A DNA stretch of 64,000 bases from Litorilituus sp. (GTDB taxonomy: Bacteria > Pseudomonadota > Gammaproteobacteria > Enterobacterales > Alteromonadaceae). Under the pieces are notes generated by a model. That model was not told where the DNA came from. It did no database searches and saw only the letters and a program-made list of their open reading frames with translations. The translations under genes were made by a program, and so were the position numbers. Where the stretch lies: positions 1 through 64,000 of the forward strand of contig JASMAS010000024.1 of the NCBI GenBank assembly GCA_030754235.1, given 5' to 3'. Of the stretch, positions 57,012 to 64,000 are shown piece after piece (positions within the stretch are counted from its first letter, which is position 1; every line of letters begins with the position of its first letter).

Positions 57012-58070
57012 TTAAGGCTTAAACTCTTGAATAAGCACTGTAGTTTCAATGCTTTTTCCTTGTCGGTAGAATTTTAATGTTAAAGAGGTATTTGGCTTAG
57101 TTTCAGCCACTATATCTAATGCTTGAGTGATACTATTAATAGTTAATCCCCCTATTTGATAAACAACATCGCCAGCTTGAACACCGCCAATATGCGCAGG
57201 GCTGTTTACTGTTACCGCAGAAACAATAAAGCCTTTTACATCATTTAAATAGCGCTCTGCTGAAACACCAAGCCAACCACGAACTACGCGGCCATTTTCG
57301 ATAATTTCACGCATTACCTTATCGGCTAGCTTATAAGGAACCGCAAAGAAAATTCCCTGGATATTTCGCTGAGGGTTTGACTGGGTAAACTTATGTGAGT
57401 TTATACCCACTAACACGCCATTACTGTTAATGAGTGCGCCACCTGAGTTACCATTATTGATAGCGGCATCCATTTGTAAAAAGTCTAAGTAACTGGTATT
57501 GCTCAAGCCATTACGTCCTGTGGCACTGATAATACCTTGTGTTACGGTTTGACCTAAATTTAACGGGTTGCCAATAGCTAATACTATATCGCCAGCCAAG
57601 GGGTGTTGATCAGATTTTTGGGGGATAACAGGCAAGTTAGTGGCGTTAACTTTTAACACGGCTAGATCCGTTATTTGATCAAAACCAATTAACTCTGCTG
57701 GAAATAACTGTCCACTTTGCAATAATACCTGAATTAAATCAGCATTTTCAATAACATGAAGGCTGGTTAAAATGTAGCCAGTACTGTCCATGACAACCCC
57801 TGATCCCAAGCGAGTTGATTTACTCGATTTCTTTCCATACCTTGGGTTAGATTGGATTTCTTCGGAGTAAATATTAACAACAGCAGGGCTTGCTAAACTG
57901 ACGGCTCTAGCAAAGGACATTGGAGCAGGTGCGCTTGATTGCTGATTAAATAATTGTTTTAACAAATGATTAGAATTTGAGTTAGGCATCAACAATAAAA
58001 AAGCAATACCAAAAAGTATTCCATAGCTAATTGAGTTTAACATGTATTTACATAGTGAACTAAGCTTCAA
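57012..58070 (-). CDS. degS: DegS-like periplasmic serine protease
   Basis: A 352-residue inner-membrane-anchored protease. The N-terminal segment (about 12-29) is a membrane anchor, so the protease domain faces the periplasm. The triad is H105 (LTSLHVI), D135 (ITDLAVL) and S209 (NNGNSGG). A single PDZ domain (about 260-350) ends the protein, as in DegS, which cleaves the anti-sigma factor RseA and activates sigma-E. It follows the DegQ-like gene in the same order as in E. coli. Confidence 0.92.
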   Translation of the reverse strand: MKLSSLCKYMLNSISYGILFGIAFLLLMPNSNSNHLLKQLFNQQSSAPAPMSFARAVSLASPAVVNIYSEEIQSNPRYGKKSSKSTRLGSGVVMDSTGYILTSLHVIENADLIQVLLQSGQLFPAELIGFDQITDLAVLKVNATNLPVIPQKSDQHPLAGDIVLAIGNPLNLGQTVTQGIISATGRNGLSNTSYLDFLQMDAAINNGNSGGALINSNGVLVGINSHKFTQSNPQRNIQGIFFAVPYKLADKVMREIIENGRVVRGWLGVSAERYLNDVKGFIVSAVTVNSPAHIGGVQAGDVVYQIGGLTINSITQALDIVAETKPNTSLTLKFYRQGKSIETTVLIQEFKP

Positions 58071-58148
58071 GGGGAGAACTCTCTAATGGGGGAAGTTTAT
58101 TATTATTTAGTCAGTTTAACACAAAATTTTGACAATACTTGAAATAAT

Positions 58149-58180
58149 AAAGGCCAGTTCTCACTAGCCTTTTTGTGATG
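58149..58180 (-). terminator. Terminator between degQ and degS
   Basis: Read on the minus strand, AAAGGCTAGT pairs with ACTGGCCTTT, with one mismatch, followed by a T-rich stretch. It suggests that degS has its own promoter. Confidence 0.7.
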
Positions 58181-58227
58181 TCATCCGCTTTTATATACGG
58201 TAATATCTTCTATTTTTTTAGAATATC

Positions 58228-59583
58228 TTATCTAATCATCAAGTATTGTGTGTAGCCATCACGTATGATATTTAATGCAAATACCCCTTTCTTGTCTTTT
58301 AAATACTTACGTAAACTAGCAATATTCTTGATCGGTGTGCGATTAATTGCGGTAATTAAATCCCCTTGTTGTAAGCCAACCATTTGTGCGGGTGAGGCCT
58401 CTGCAACATCGCCGACTTTTACGCCTTTATTCTTACCATTATTTTCTAATTTAGCCCCTTCAAACATGCGATGAATACTTGCTGCAGCAACGTTGCTCGC
58501 TTTTGATTGCTGTAACTTCACGGTAAAATCTTCTTCATCACCATGACGAATAATGGTTAATGTTACTTTTTTACCGGCACCAATCGAGCCAATTTTTCCA
58601 CGTAGCTCATGAAATGATTTTACCTTTTTACCATTCACTTTAGTGATAACATCACCCGGCTTGATACCGGCTTTATCGGCTGCAGAATCGGGTAAAACTT
58701 GTTCAATAAAGCCACCTTGATTAGTTTCAAGCTCCATTGCTTTCGCTATTTCACTGTTGACACTTCGCCCTAATACACCTAAAACACCGCGATGTATTTC
58801 ACCAAATTCAATAAGCTGTTTAGCTAAGTTGTTCATCATATTGCTCGGGATGGCAAAGCCAATACCAATATTGCCACCATTGGGTCCTAATATAGCTGTA
58901 TTAATGCCAATTAATTCCCCTTTTAAGTTGACTAGCGCTCCCCCCGAATTACCACTATTTATAGCTGCATCAGTTTGGATAAAGTCTTCATAATTTTCTA
59001 TGTCTAGACCACTTCTGCCTAGTGCACTGACGATACCAGAAGTCACTGTTTGTCCTAAACCGAAAGGGCTACCAATAGCAACAGCAAAATCCCCTACACG
59101 AAGTTTATCTGAGTCTGAGATGGTGATAGCGGTTAAGTTATCCGCATCTATTTGTAATAAGGCAATATCACTATCGGCATCTGAGCCAATTTTCTTCGCC
59201 TCTAGTTGACGCCCATCCTTAAGTGTAATGATTATTTCATCAGCTTTATCAATGACATGATTATTGGTAACAACATAGCCTTCATCAGCATCAATGATAA
59301 CCCCTGAGCCTAAGCCTCTAAATGGCCGCTGTTGAGCGTGTCGTTGTTGTTGATTTGGATTACCAAAAAAACGGAAAATATTAGGAACATTCTGTTGTAC
59401 TTCATGGGTTCCTTTTACGGCAATACTCACTACGGCTGGCGTTGCTTTTTCAAGCATAGGAGCAAGGCTAGGCATTGTTTGATTATTGACACTGCTCGGC
59501 CATGCGGCAAAAGTTGGTGGGCTTGCTATAGCGAGAGAACCGGAAATAATTGCGGCGCTGATGACAAGGGATAATTTTTTCAT
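58228..59583 (-). CDS. degQ: DegQ/DegP-like periplasmic serine protease
   Basis: A 451-residue periplasmic protease with a signal peptide (to about residue 27, FAAWPSS). The triad is H109 (VTNNHVI), D139 (DSDIALL) and S213 (SGNSGG). Two PDZ domains follow (about 260-350 and 365-450). The length and absence of a large linker loop fit DegQ. It is a quality-control protease for misfolded envelope proteins. It follows zapG (yhcB) on the same strand and precedes degS, as in many gammaproteobacteria. Confidence 0.93.
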   Translation of the reverse strand: MKKLSLVISAAIISGSLAIASPPTFAAWPSSVNNQTMPSLAPMLEKATPAVVSIAVKGTHEVQQNVPNIFRFFGNPNQQQRHAQQRPFRGLGSGVIIDADEGYVVTNNHVIDKADEIIITLKDGRQLEAKKIGSDADSDIALLQIDADNLTAITISDSDKLRVGDFAVAIGSPFGLGQTVTSGIVSALGRSGLDIENYEDFIQTDAAINSGNSGGALVNLKGELIGINTAILGPNGGNIGIGFAIPSNMMNNLAKQLIEFGEIHRGVLGVLGRSVNSEIAKAMELETNQGGFIEQVLPDSAADKAGIKPGDVITKVNGKKVKSFHELRGKIGSIGAGKKVTLTIIRHGDEEDFTVKLQQSKASNVAAASIHRMFEGAKLENNGKNKGVKVGDVAEASPAQMVGLQQGDLITAINRTPIKNIASLRKYLKDKKGVFALNIIRDGYTQYLMIR

Positions 59584-59620
59584 AAGAAAGGATACTCCTG
59601 AAATTTAAACTATTATAGCA

Positions 59621-59650
59621 GCACCTTAACTAAGCTATTTATTAAGGTGC
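59621..59650. other. Hairpin between zapG and degQ
   Basis: GCACCTTAA (59621-59629) pairs perfectly with TTAAGGTGC (59642-59650) around 12 bases. It lies between the zapG stop and the degQ start. On the minus strand TATAAT follows 2-3 bases later and could be a -10 box for degQ. Confidence 0.5.
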
Positions 59651-59755
59651 TAGTATTATTACAAAATATACCCCAAAATAGACACAAGCAGGTAAACTTA
59701 GTTCACCATTACTTACCTGCTATTTGTAACACTTTATTTCTTAATGGAATCAGTA

Positions 59756-60214
59756 CTAGTCAGAGCTAGTGGCATTGGTAGGTTTTTTATCAACGAATAA
59801 ACCACTTGCTTGACTTGAATAATCAAGAGGGGCTTCTGTTGATGGTTCAACATTGTCGCTAGTGCGTTTAGGGTGTCTTAAACTTGCTGTTTGGGCGAGT
59901 TGTTGCTGTGTTTCTTGCGAGAAAAACGGCATACCTTCAACATCCGCCGTGGTTACTCTTTGCAACAAATGTGTACTCTCTTCCATTTGTTTCATAGCCG
60001 TCTGGCAAGTTGAGTTCATTTGCTCTAATAATTTTGCGGAACTATCTAAATGATCAGCAACATCAAGTTTATATTGGGCTAATGCAGTTTCACTTTTATT
60101 CACTTGCTCGGCGAGTTTACGTTGCTCTTGACTTGATGAAGATAGAAAGTGGTTTACAAAGAAGCCAATAATACTGCCGACAATGAAAATAATTAATGCG
60201 GTTACTACAGTCAT
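59756..60214 (-). CDS. zapG: ZapG/YhcB-like membrane protein (DUF1043)
   Basis: A 152-residue protein with one N-terminal membrane helix (VTALIIFIVGSIIGFFV, about 3-20), followed by a coiled coil (SSSQEQRKLAEQVNKSETALAQYKLD) and a variable polar C-terminus. This is the YhcB/ZapG layout, a protein linked to cell division and envelope integrity. The gene is divergent from zapE, just as in E. coli yhcB/yhcM, and is followed by degQ and degS. Confidence 0.9.
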   Translation of the reverse strand: MTVVTALIIFIVGSIIGFFVNHFLSSSSQEQRKLAEQVNKSETALAQYKLDVADHLDSSAKLLEQMNSTCQTAMKQMEESTHLLQRVTTADVEGMPFFSQETQQQLAQTASLRHPKRTSDNVEPSTEAPLDYSSQASGLFVDKKPTNATSSD

Positions 60215-60645
60215 GGATTTTCCTCAGATTATATTGGAAATAGAATAATGAATTTATTAAATATAGGACACTTATAGTTTACAATAATATTGTTTAACTT
60301 GCTTATATAAAGCATATGTTAGCAAAACTTTCTTTTCAAGCGAATAGGGTCTGTTGATCTTTCACGGTTAAATGTTGTTCGAGATAAAAGCGTTTTAATT
60401 GAGCTGAGTAATGTATGTAGTTTAGTCACTCTAAGCATATACTATTCAAGATAGCGTAAAACGCTTTTAGCCGAATCCTTCGGACAGCGTTTGTTGGTCA
60501 TTTTTACGGCGTTATCGCCTTTTTATGTGGAATAACCACATAATAAAAGTTCCGTCTTGTATAAATGCCCAATAAACTGCAGCAACACAATCTTGAAAGA
60601 TCAACAGAGCCTAATAAAACACTTAATTTAATTTACGGTTCTGTC
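60215..60645. other. Divergent region with structured hairpins before zapE
   Basis: A 431-base region between zapG and zapE. It holds an AT-rich promoter part and the stem-loop block at 60450-60545. Confidence 0.5.
60453..60543 (+). repeat. Cluster of hairpins, possible repeat element
   Basis: Several stems in a row: AACGCT (60460-60465) with AGCGTT (60486-60491) encloses CCGAA/TTCGG (60471-60475, 60479-60483). GGCG/CGCC (60508-60511, 60516-60519) is followed by T5. TTATGTGG/CCACATAA (60523-60530, 60536-60543) is a perfect 8-bp stem. I think this resembles a repeat family of Alteromonadales genomes, but no second copy is in the window. Confidence 0.45.
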
Positions 60646-61761
60646 ATGATTAAACTTTCCCCTATTGATAAGTATAAACAAGATCTAGCACAAGATGACT
60701 TTCTTTTTGATGCTGCACAAGAGGATGCTGTGAAGCATTTACAACGTTTATACGAAGACTTGCAAGTAAAGCCTGTAGCTGTGTCAGGTTTTAAAAAAGT
60801 ATTAAATCGCTGGAAAAAGGTGTATGCAAAGCCTGAAATGAACCCAGTTAAAGGCTTATATTTTTGGGGAGGTGTTGGTCGTGGCAAAACCTACTTAGTC
60901 GATACATTTTATGATTGCTTGCCCTTTGAGAATAAAATGCGTGTTCATTTTCACCGTTTTATGCACAGAGTGCATCAAGAGTTAAAAGGACTCACGGGGC
61001 AATCAGATCCGCTTAAAATAATTGCTAAAAAGTTCGCACAAGAAACATGTATTATTTGTTTTGATGAATTTTTTGTTTCAGACATTACTGACGCGATGAT
61101 TTTAGGGACTTTATTTGAAGAGTTATTTGCCCATCATGTTACTTTGGTGGCGACCTCAAATATAATTCCTGATCAACTTTATCGTAATGGTTTACAACGG
61201 GCGCGATTTTTACCTGCAATCAAGCTCATTAATAAGCACACAGAAATCGTCAATGTCGATAGTGGTGTTGATTATCGCTTACGTACTTTAGAGCAAGCAG
61301 AGATATATCATTACCCACTTGATAAGCAAGCTAATGAAAACTTGCATCACTATTTTAGGCAACTTTCCGGTGAAGAAGGTGATGTGGGAGCTGAGATTGA
61401 AATTAACAACCGTCAGTTAGCTACAGTAGTCGTATCTGATGGTGTGGTGTATTTTGATTTTTCTGTCTTGTGTGAAAGTGCTCGTAGCCAAAGTGATTAC
61501 ATGGAAATTAGCCAACTGTATCAAACGGTATTACTGGCCAATGTAAAACAAATGGATAAAGACAGCGATGATAGTACAAGGCGATTTATAGCTATGGTTG
61601 ATGAGTTTTATGAGCGTCATGTTAAGCTTATTATTTCAGCTGAAACACCGTTAGCAGATTTATATCGTGGGGGTAACCTTGCCTTTGAATTTAAGCGTTG
61701 TTTAAGTCGGTTACAGGAAATGCAGTCTCACGATTATTTGGCAAGTGAACATTTGCCTTAA
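60646..61761 (+). CDS. zapE: ZapE-like (AFG1) ATPase
   Basis: The start at 60646 is preferred over 60565, because the product (371 residues) then aligns with the ZapE N-terminus (PIDKYKQDLAQDDFLFDAAQEDAVKHL). Walker A is GGVGRGKT (75-82) and Walker B is IICFDEF, with ATSN further on. ZapE is an AFG1-family ATPase connected with cell division and FtsZ. It is divergent from zapG, as in E. coli yhcM/yhcB. The C-terminus is complete (AGNLAFEFKRCLSRLQEMQS-type end). Confidence 0.9.
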   Translation: MIKLSPIDKYKQDLAQDDFLFDAAQEDAVKHLQRLYEDLQVKPVAVSGFKKVLNRWKKVYAKPEMNPVKGLYFWGGVGRGKTYLVDTFYDCLPFENKMRVHFHRFMHRVHQELKGLTGQSDPLKIIAKKFAQETCIICFDEFFVSDITDAMILGTLFEELFAHHVTLVATSNIIPDQLYRNGLQRARFLPAIKLINKHTEIVNVDSGVDYRLRTLEQAEIYHYPLDKQANENLHHYFRQLSGEEGDVGAEIEINNRQLATVVVSDGVVYFDFSVLCESARSQSDYMEISQLYQTVLLANVKQMDKDSDDSTRRFIAMVDEFYERHVKLIISAETPLADLYRGGNLAFEFKRCLSRLQEMQSHDYLASEHLP

Positions 61762-61862
61762 TTCTTAACCGTTTTATTGCACATGGCAAGTTTCTTTTTG
61801 AACAAGCTTAGCGCTAAGGTGAGCACAGTGACTTAAAACGCTGGGGTGTCATGGTTAGAAAT

Positions 61863-61904
61863 AGCCCAAAATAAACGCGGAAAAATAATGGGTTACTTTG
61901 GGCT
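61863..61904. terminator. Weak convergent hairpin
   Basis: AGCCCAAA (61863-61870) pairs with TTTGGGCT (61897-61904) across a 26-base loop, between the converging zapE and YbbN/CnoX genes. Confidence 0.4.
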
Positions 61905-61919
61905 TGGGCAATCGTAGTG

Positions 61920-62768
61920 CTAGTACATTAACGTATAGAGTTTACGACGATATTTTGTCGCTAGCGCATCACCATCAGGCAAAGCTTTGAGCACATCTAA
62001 AAACAGTTCTTTACTCTTATCTTTGCTGTCACTATCTCCTGCCTGTACTAATCTAAATAATAATTTTAAGGCATCTTCATGGCGATTGACTTGGCTGTAT
62101 TGTGCTGCAAGTTGGTGTTGAACCTCTATATCCTTAGGGGTGGCAGACAGTTTTTCTTCTAACGCCTGTATCTCAGGAGAGTTAGCCGCTTGGCTTGCTA
62201 ACTCTAATTTTGCCAATAGAGCTTGGTAGTAACTGTCTTGATCAACCATTAAAATACTATCGAGCAATACTTGTGCATCATCAGTTTTTCCTAATTGAAT
62301 AGTCACATCAGCTAATAGTAATTTGATGTCGGCTCGTTCATTATTGGCTTGATAAGCCTGAGTGATGGTGCTAAACGCTTCATTTAACTTGTTATCGGCG
62401 AACAAAGTCTGTGCTTGTGCTAAGAGTAAATCTTCTGGTTGAGGCAAATGCTTTTCTAAAAATGTAGCAACAGTCTCATCGCTTTGTGGCCCAGAAATAC
62501 CGTCAATGGGTTGTCCATCTTTTACCAGTATTGCTGTAGGTAAACCTTGAATACCAAACTGCTGGGCTATTTGTTGTTCAGTTTGGCAATCGACAGTTGC
62601 CATAAGTACTTGCTCTGTAAAAGGTGAAACTTTGGTGGTTAGCTTATCTCTTAGTTCGACACTTTCAGGAATTTGCTGCGCCCAAAACGCTACGAGTACT
62701 AATTTATGTTTTGATTCATCTAAAATTACTTGTTGAAAGTTTTCTAAGGTTATTGCGATTGATGCCAT
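61920..62768 (-). CDS. YbbN/CnoX-like thioredoxin-TPR protein
   Basis: A 282-residue cytoplasmic protein. The N-terminal thioredoxin fold (about 1-110) has FWAQQIPES where CxxC would be, so it lacks the redox Cys pair, though DCQTEQQIAQQFGIQGLPTAIL is typical. The remainder (about 115-280) is TPR repeats (AQTLFADNKLNEAFSTITQAYQ; LAAQYSQVNRHEDALKLLFRLVQAGD). This is the CnoX (YbbN) layout, a holdase chaperone; lack of CxxC also occurs in E. coli YbbN. It stands alone. Confidence 0.88.
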   Translation of the reverse strand: MASIAITLENFQQVILDESKHKLVLVAFWAQQIPESVELRDKLTTKVSPFTEQVLMATVDCQTEQQIAQQFGIQGLPTAILVKDGQPIDGISGPQSDETVATFLEKHLPQPEDLLLAQAQTLFADNKLNEAFSTITQAYQANNERADIKLLLADVTIQLGKTDDAQVLLDSILMVDQDSYYQALLAKLELASQAANSPEIQALEEKLSATPKDIEVQHQLAAQYSQVNRHEDALKLLFRLVQAGDSDSKDKSKELFLDVLKALPDGDALATKYRRKLYTLMY

Positions 62769-62867
62769 GTTAATAATTTTCCCAGTGTTTTAAAGGAAAT
62801 GAGTCTACTCTTTATTTGGGGGCTATTATCAGATAAACAAGCGAATAATAAATTAAATCAATAGACC

Positions 62868-63917
62868 TTAATTACCATTGGCAATTTGTTGCAACAACTC
62901 TAGCCTCTGTATTTCTTGATCTGTTGGTTGATATGGCGTTTCGTCTAAGCTAGACACAGCAAAGTCATTAATTTCAAATTTACTAATAAGAGAGTGGCCA
63001 AAGCGTTTTTTAACACCTGGAGAAGGTGACATTAGTTCAACCATAATGGTAGATAAGTAAAAGGGAGACTCTCTTCCTTTTAATACCGAATGGTGGGCTT
63101 TTAAGGTTATTTGCTTATTTCCTTTTGTTAGCTTCTTTCTTTGAACTAAGTGCGCTACAGGTTGATCATTCGCATCGAATAAGTTTGCACTTACCCGGTA
63201 CAAACCTGATTTTTCTGTGGTGATATTAGCGTTTATGGCCATATCCTTCCCTTTAGCTAAAGGGGTTTCAAAATCAGTAATCGTGGCAATTGGTATCATA
63301 TATCTTAAGGCTAAAATTATTGGAATTTCATACCCATCAACATTTACTATAACCTTTGCCTCTGGCTCCACTGGAAAATTTTTCTTTCCTTTCACTTCTA
63401 AAAACCACTTGTCACCGTTTTTATTCATCTTGCTTCTTACTAAGTATTGTTCACTCTCTTTATTAAATAAGCTGAAATGAACATTCTCAATGTTAGCGCC
63501 CTCAACAGTTATTTTTATTGGCTCTGGATATATATATCTATAATGAGATAAATAAGCACTAACACTATCTCCCTCATCATTAATTATCATTTTTTGAGGG
63601 TTAAAATAGTTAGGGTGTAATCTATCCATATTATTCACTTTTAATGGTTGTGAGTATGGTGGATATACTAATTGTGCAGCGTATGCTTTTGATATTAATG
63701 CAGCAGATTCATTGCTCGTTAAAAAATCTATTTGTTGTTTCTTTTTTACTGTTTGAGAGAGGGAGGTGGGTCGGGGTAAGTTGCTGTCACGTTGTTGTTG
63801 CTTGTCCGCTAAAATGACAGGCGTATTTACTGGCTCTTTAGGTAACCAAAAAAGCCCAACCATACTCATCAATATGATGAGTATGGTTACTGACTTGATT
63901 CTTTTTTTAGTAGTCAT
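62868..63917 (-). CDS. Unknown membrane-anchored or secreted protein
   Basis: A 349-residue protein with an N-terminal hydrophobic segment (about 8-25) and basic residues before it, either a signal peptide or an anchor. The periplasmic part holds beta-rich sequence (VNNMDRLHPNYFNPQKM; DEGDSVSAYLSHYRYIYPEPIKITVEGANI; VSANLFDANDQPVAHLVQRKKLTKG), probably Ig-like domains. I recognise no family. It lies 99 bases upstream of the YbbN-like gene on the same strand. Function unknown. Confidence 0.6.
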   Translation of the reverse strand: MTTKKRIKSVTILIILMSMVGLFWLPKEPVNTPVILADKQQQRDSNLPRPTSLSQTVKKKQQIDFLTSNESAALISKAYAAQLVYPPYSQPLKVNNMDRLHPNYFNPQKMIINDEGDSVSAYLSHYRYIYPEPIKITVEGANIENVHFSLFNKESEQYLVRSKMNKNGDKWFLEVKGKKNFPVEPEAKVIVNVDGYEIPIILALRYMIPIATITDFETPLAKGKDMAINANITTEKSGLYRVSANLFDANDQPVAHLVQRKKLTKGNKQITLKAHHSVLKGRESPFYLSTIMVELMSPSPGVKKRFGHSLISKFEINDFAVSSLDETPYQPTDQEIQRLELLQQIANGN

Positions 63918-64000
63918 TTGTCGTCTAGCTAATTAGGAATGGCGGAATAAATTAATGCTGACAAACTGTCATTTTTCGAGTTTTTCACGTAAAGGTAGTC

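Overview
The window looks like a chromosomal segment of a marine gammaproteobacterium of the Alteromonadales, most likely Colwellia/Thalassotalea-like. The reasons are low GC, many secreted and TonB-type proteins with a GlyGly-CTERM tail, and the gammaproteobacterial order zapE / zapG(yhcB) - degQ - degS. This placement is inference; there is no rRNA or complete tRNA gene to anchor it.

Left part (1-11.4 kb) is accessory DNA. Two 55-bp copies of the 3' part of a tRNA-Leu(CAA) gene, starting at the anticodon loop, lie at 210-264 and 6729-6783 and look like attachment-site scars. Between them sit a LytS/LytTR two-component pair and an ABC exporter whose permease is fused to an M1 aminopeptidase. 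Just after the second scar is a retron: a structured msr-msd RNA bounded by perfect 10-bp a1/a2 inverted repeats (7141-7269), then a reverse transcriptase fused to a trypsin-like protease. It is followed by a frameshifted DDE transposase and a Phd/ParE-type toxin-antitoxin pair.

11.4-31.8 kb: a tandem HtrA protein resembling eukaryotic Nma111/DEG7, a CsgG-DUF4810-DUF799 lipoprotein operon, a U32 protein, an aspartoacylase-like enzyme, an M1 peptidase with a DUF6702 partner, and a probable zinc-starvation region. That region has an ABC transporter operon, a DUF3299 lipoprotein, a DUF2796 (ZrgA-like) protein and a dihydroorotase lacking one usual metal-binding His. Three Zur-like palindromes (26301, 29424, 23527) sit in front of these genes and of the M1 peptidase.

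31.8-39.7 kb is a tight eight-gene minus-strand operon of envelope proteins: LPP20-like, CsgG/FlgT-like, an MltC-like transglycosylase and several unknown proteins. It may be an uncharacterised cell-envelope system. 40-44.3 kb has a two-domain FabG and two HD-GYP-like proteins, one degenerate. 44.3-51.4 kb has a TonB receptor, a small lipoprotein and a 1635-residue GlyGly-CTERM protein. 51.7-53.3 kb is gene debris. 53.4-64 kb has small unknowns, a GAF-GAF-GGDEF-EAL protein, the DegS/DegQ/ZapG/ZapE block, a YbbN/CnoX-like protein and an unknown membrane-anchored protein.
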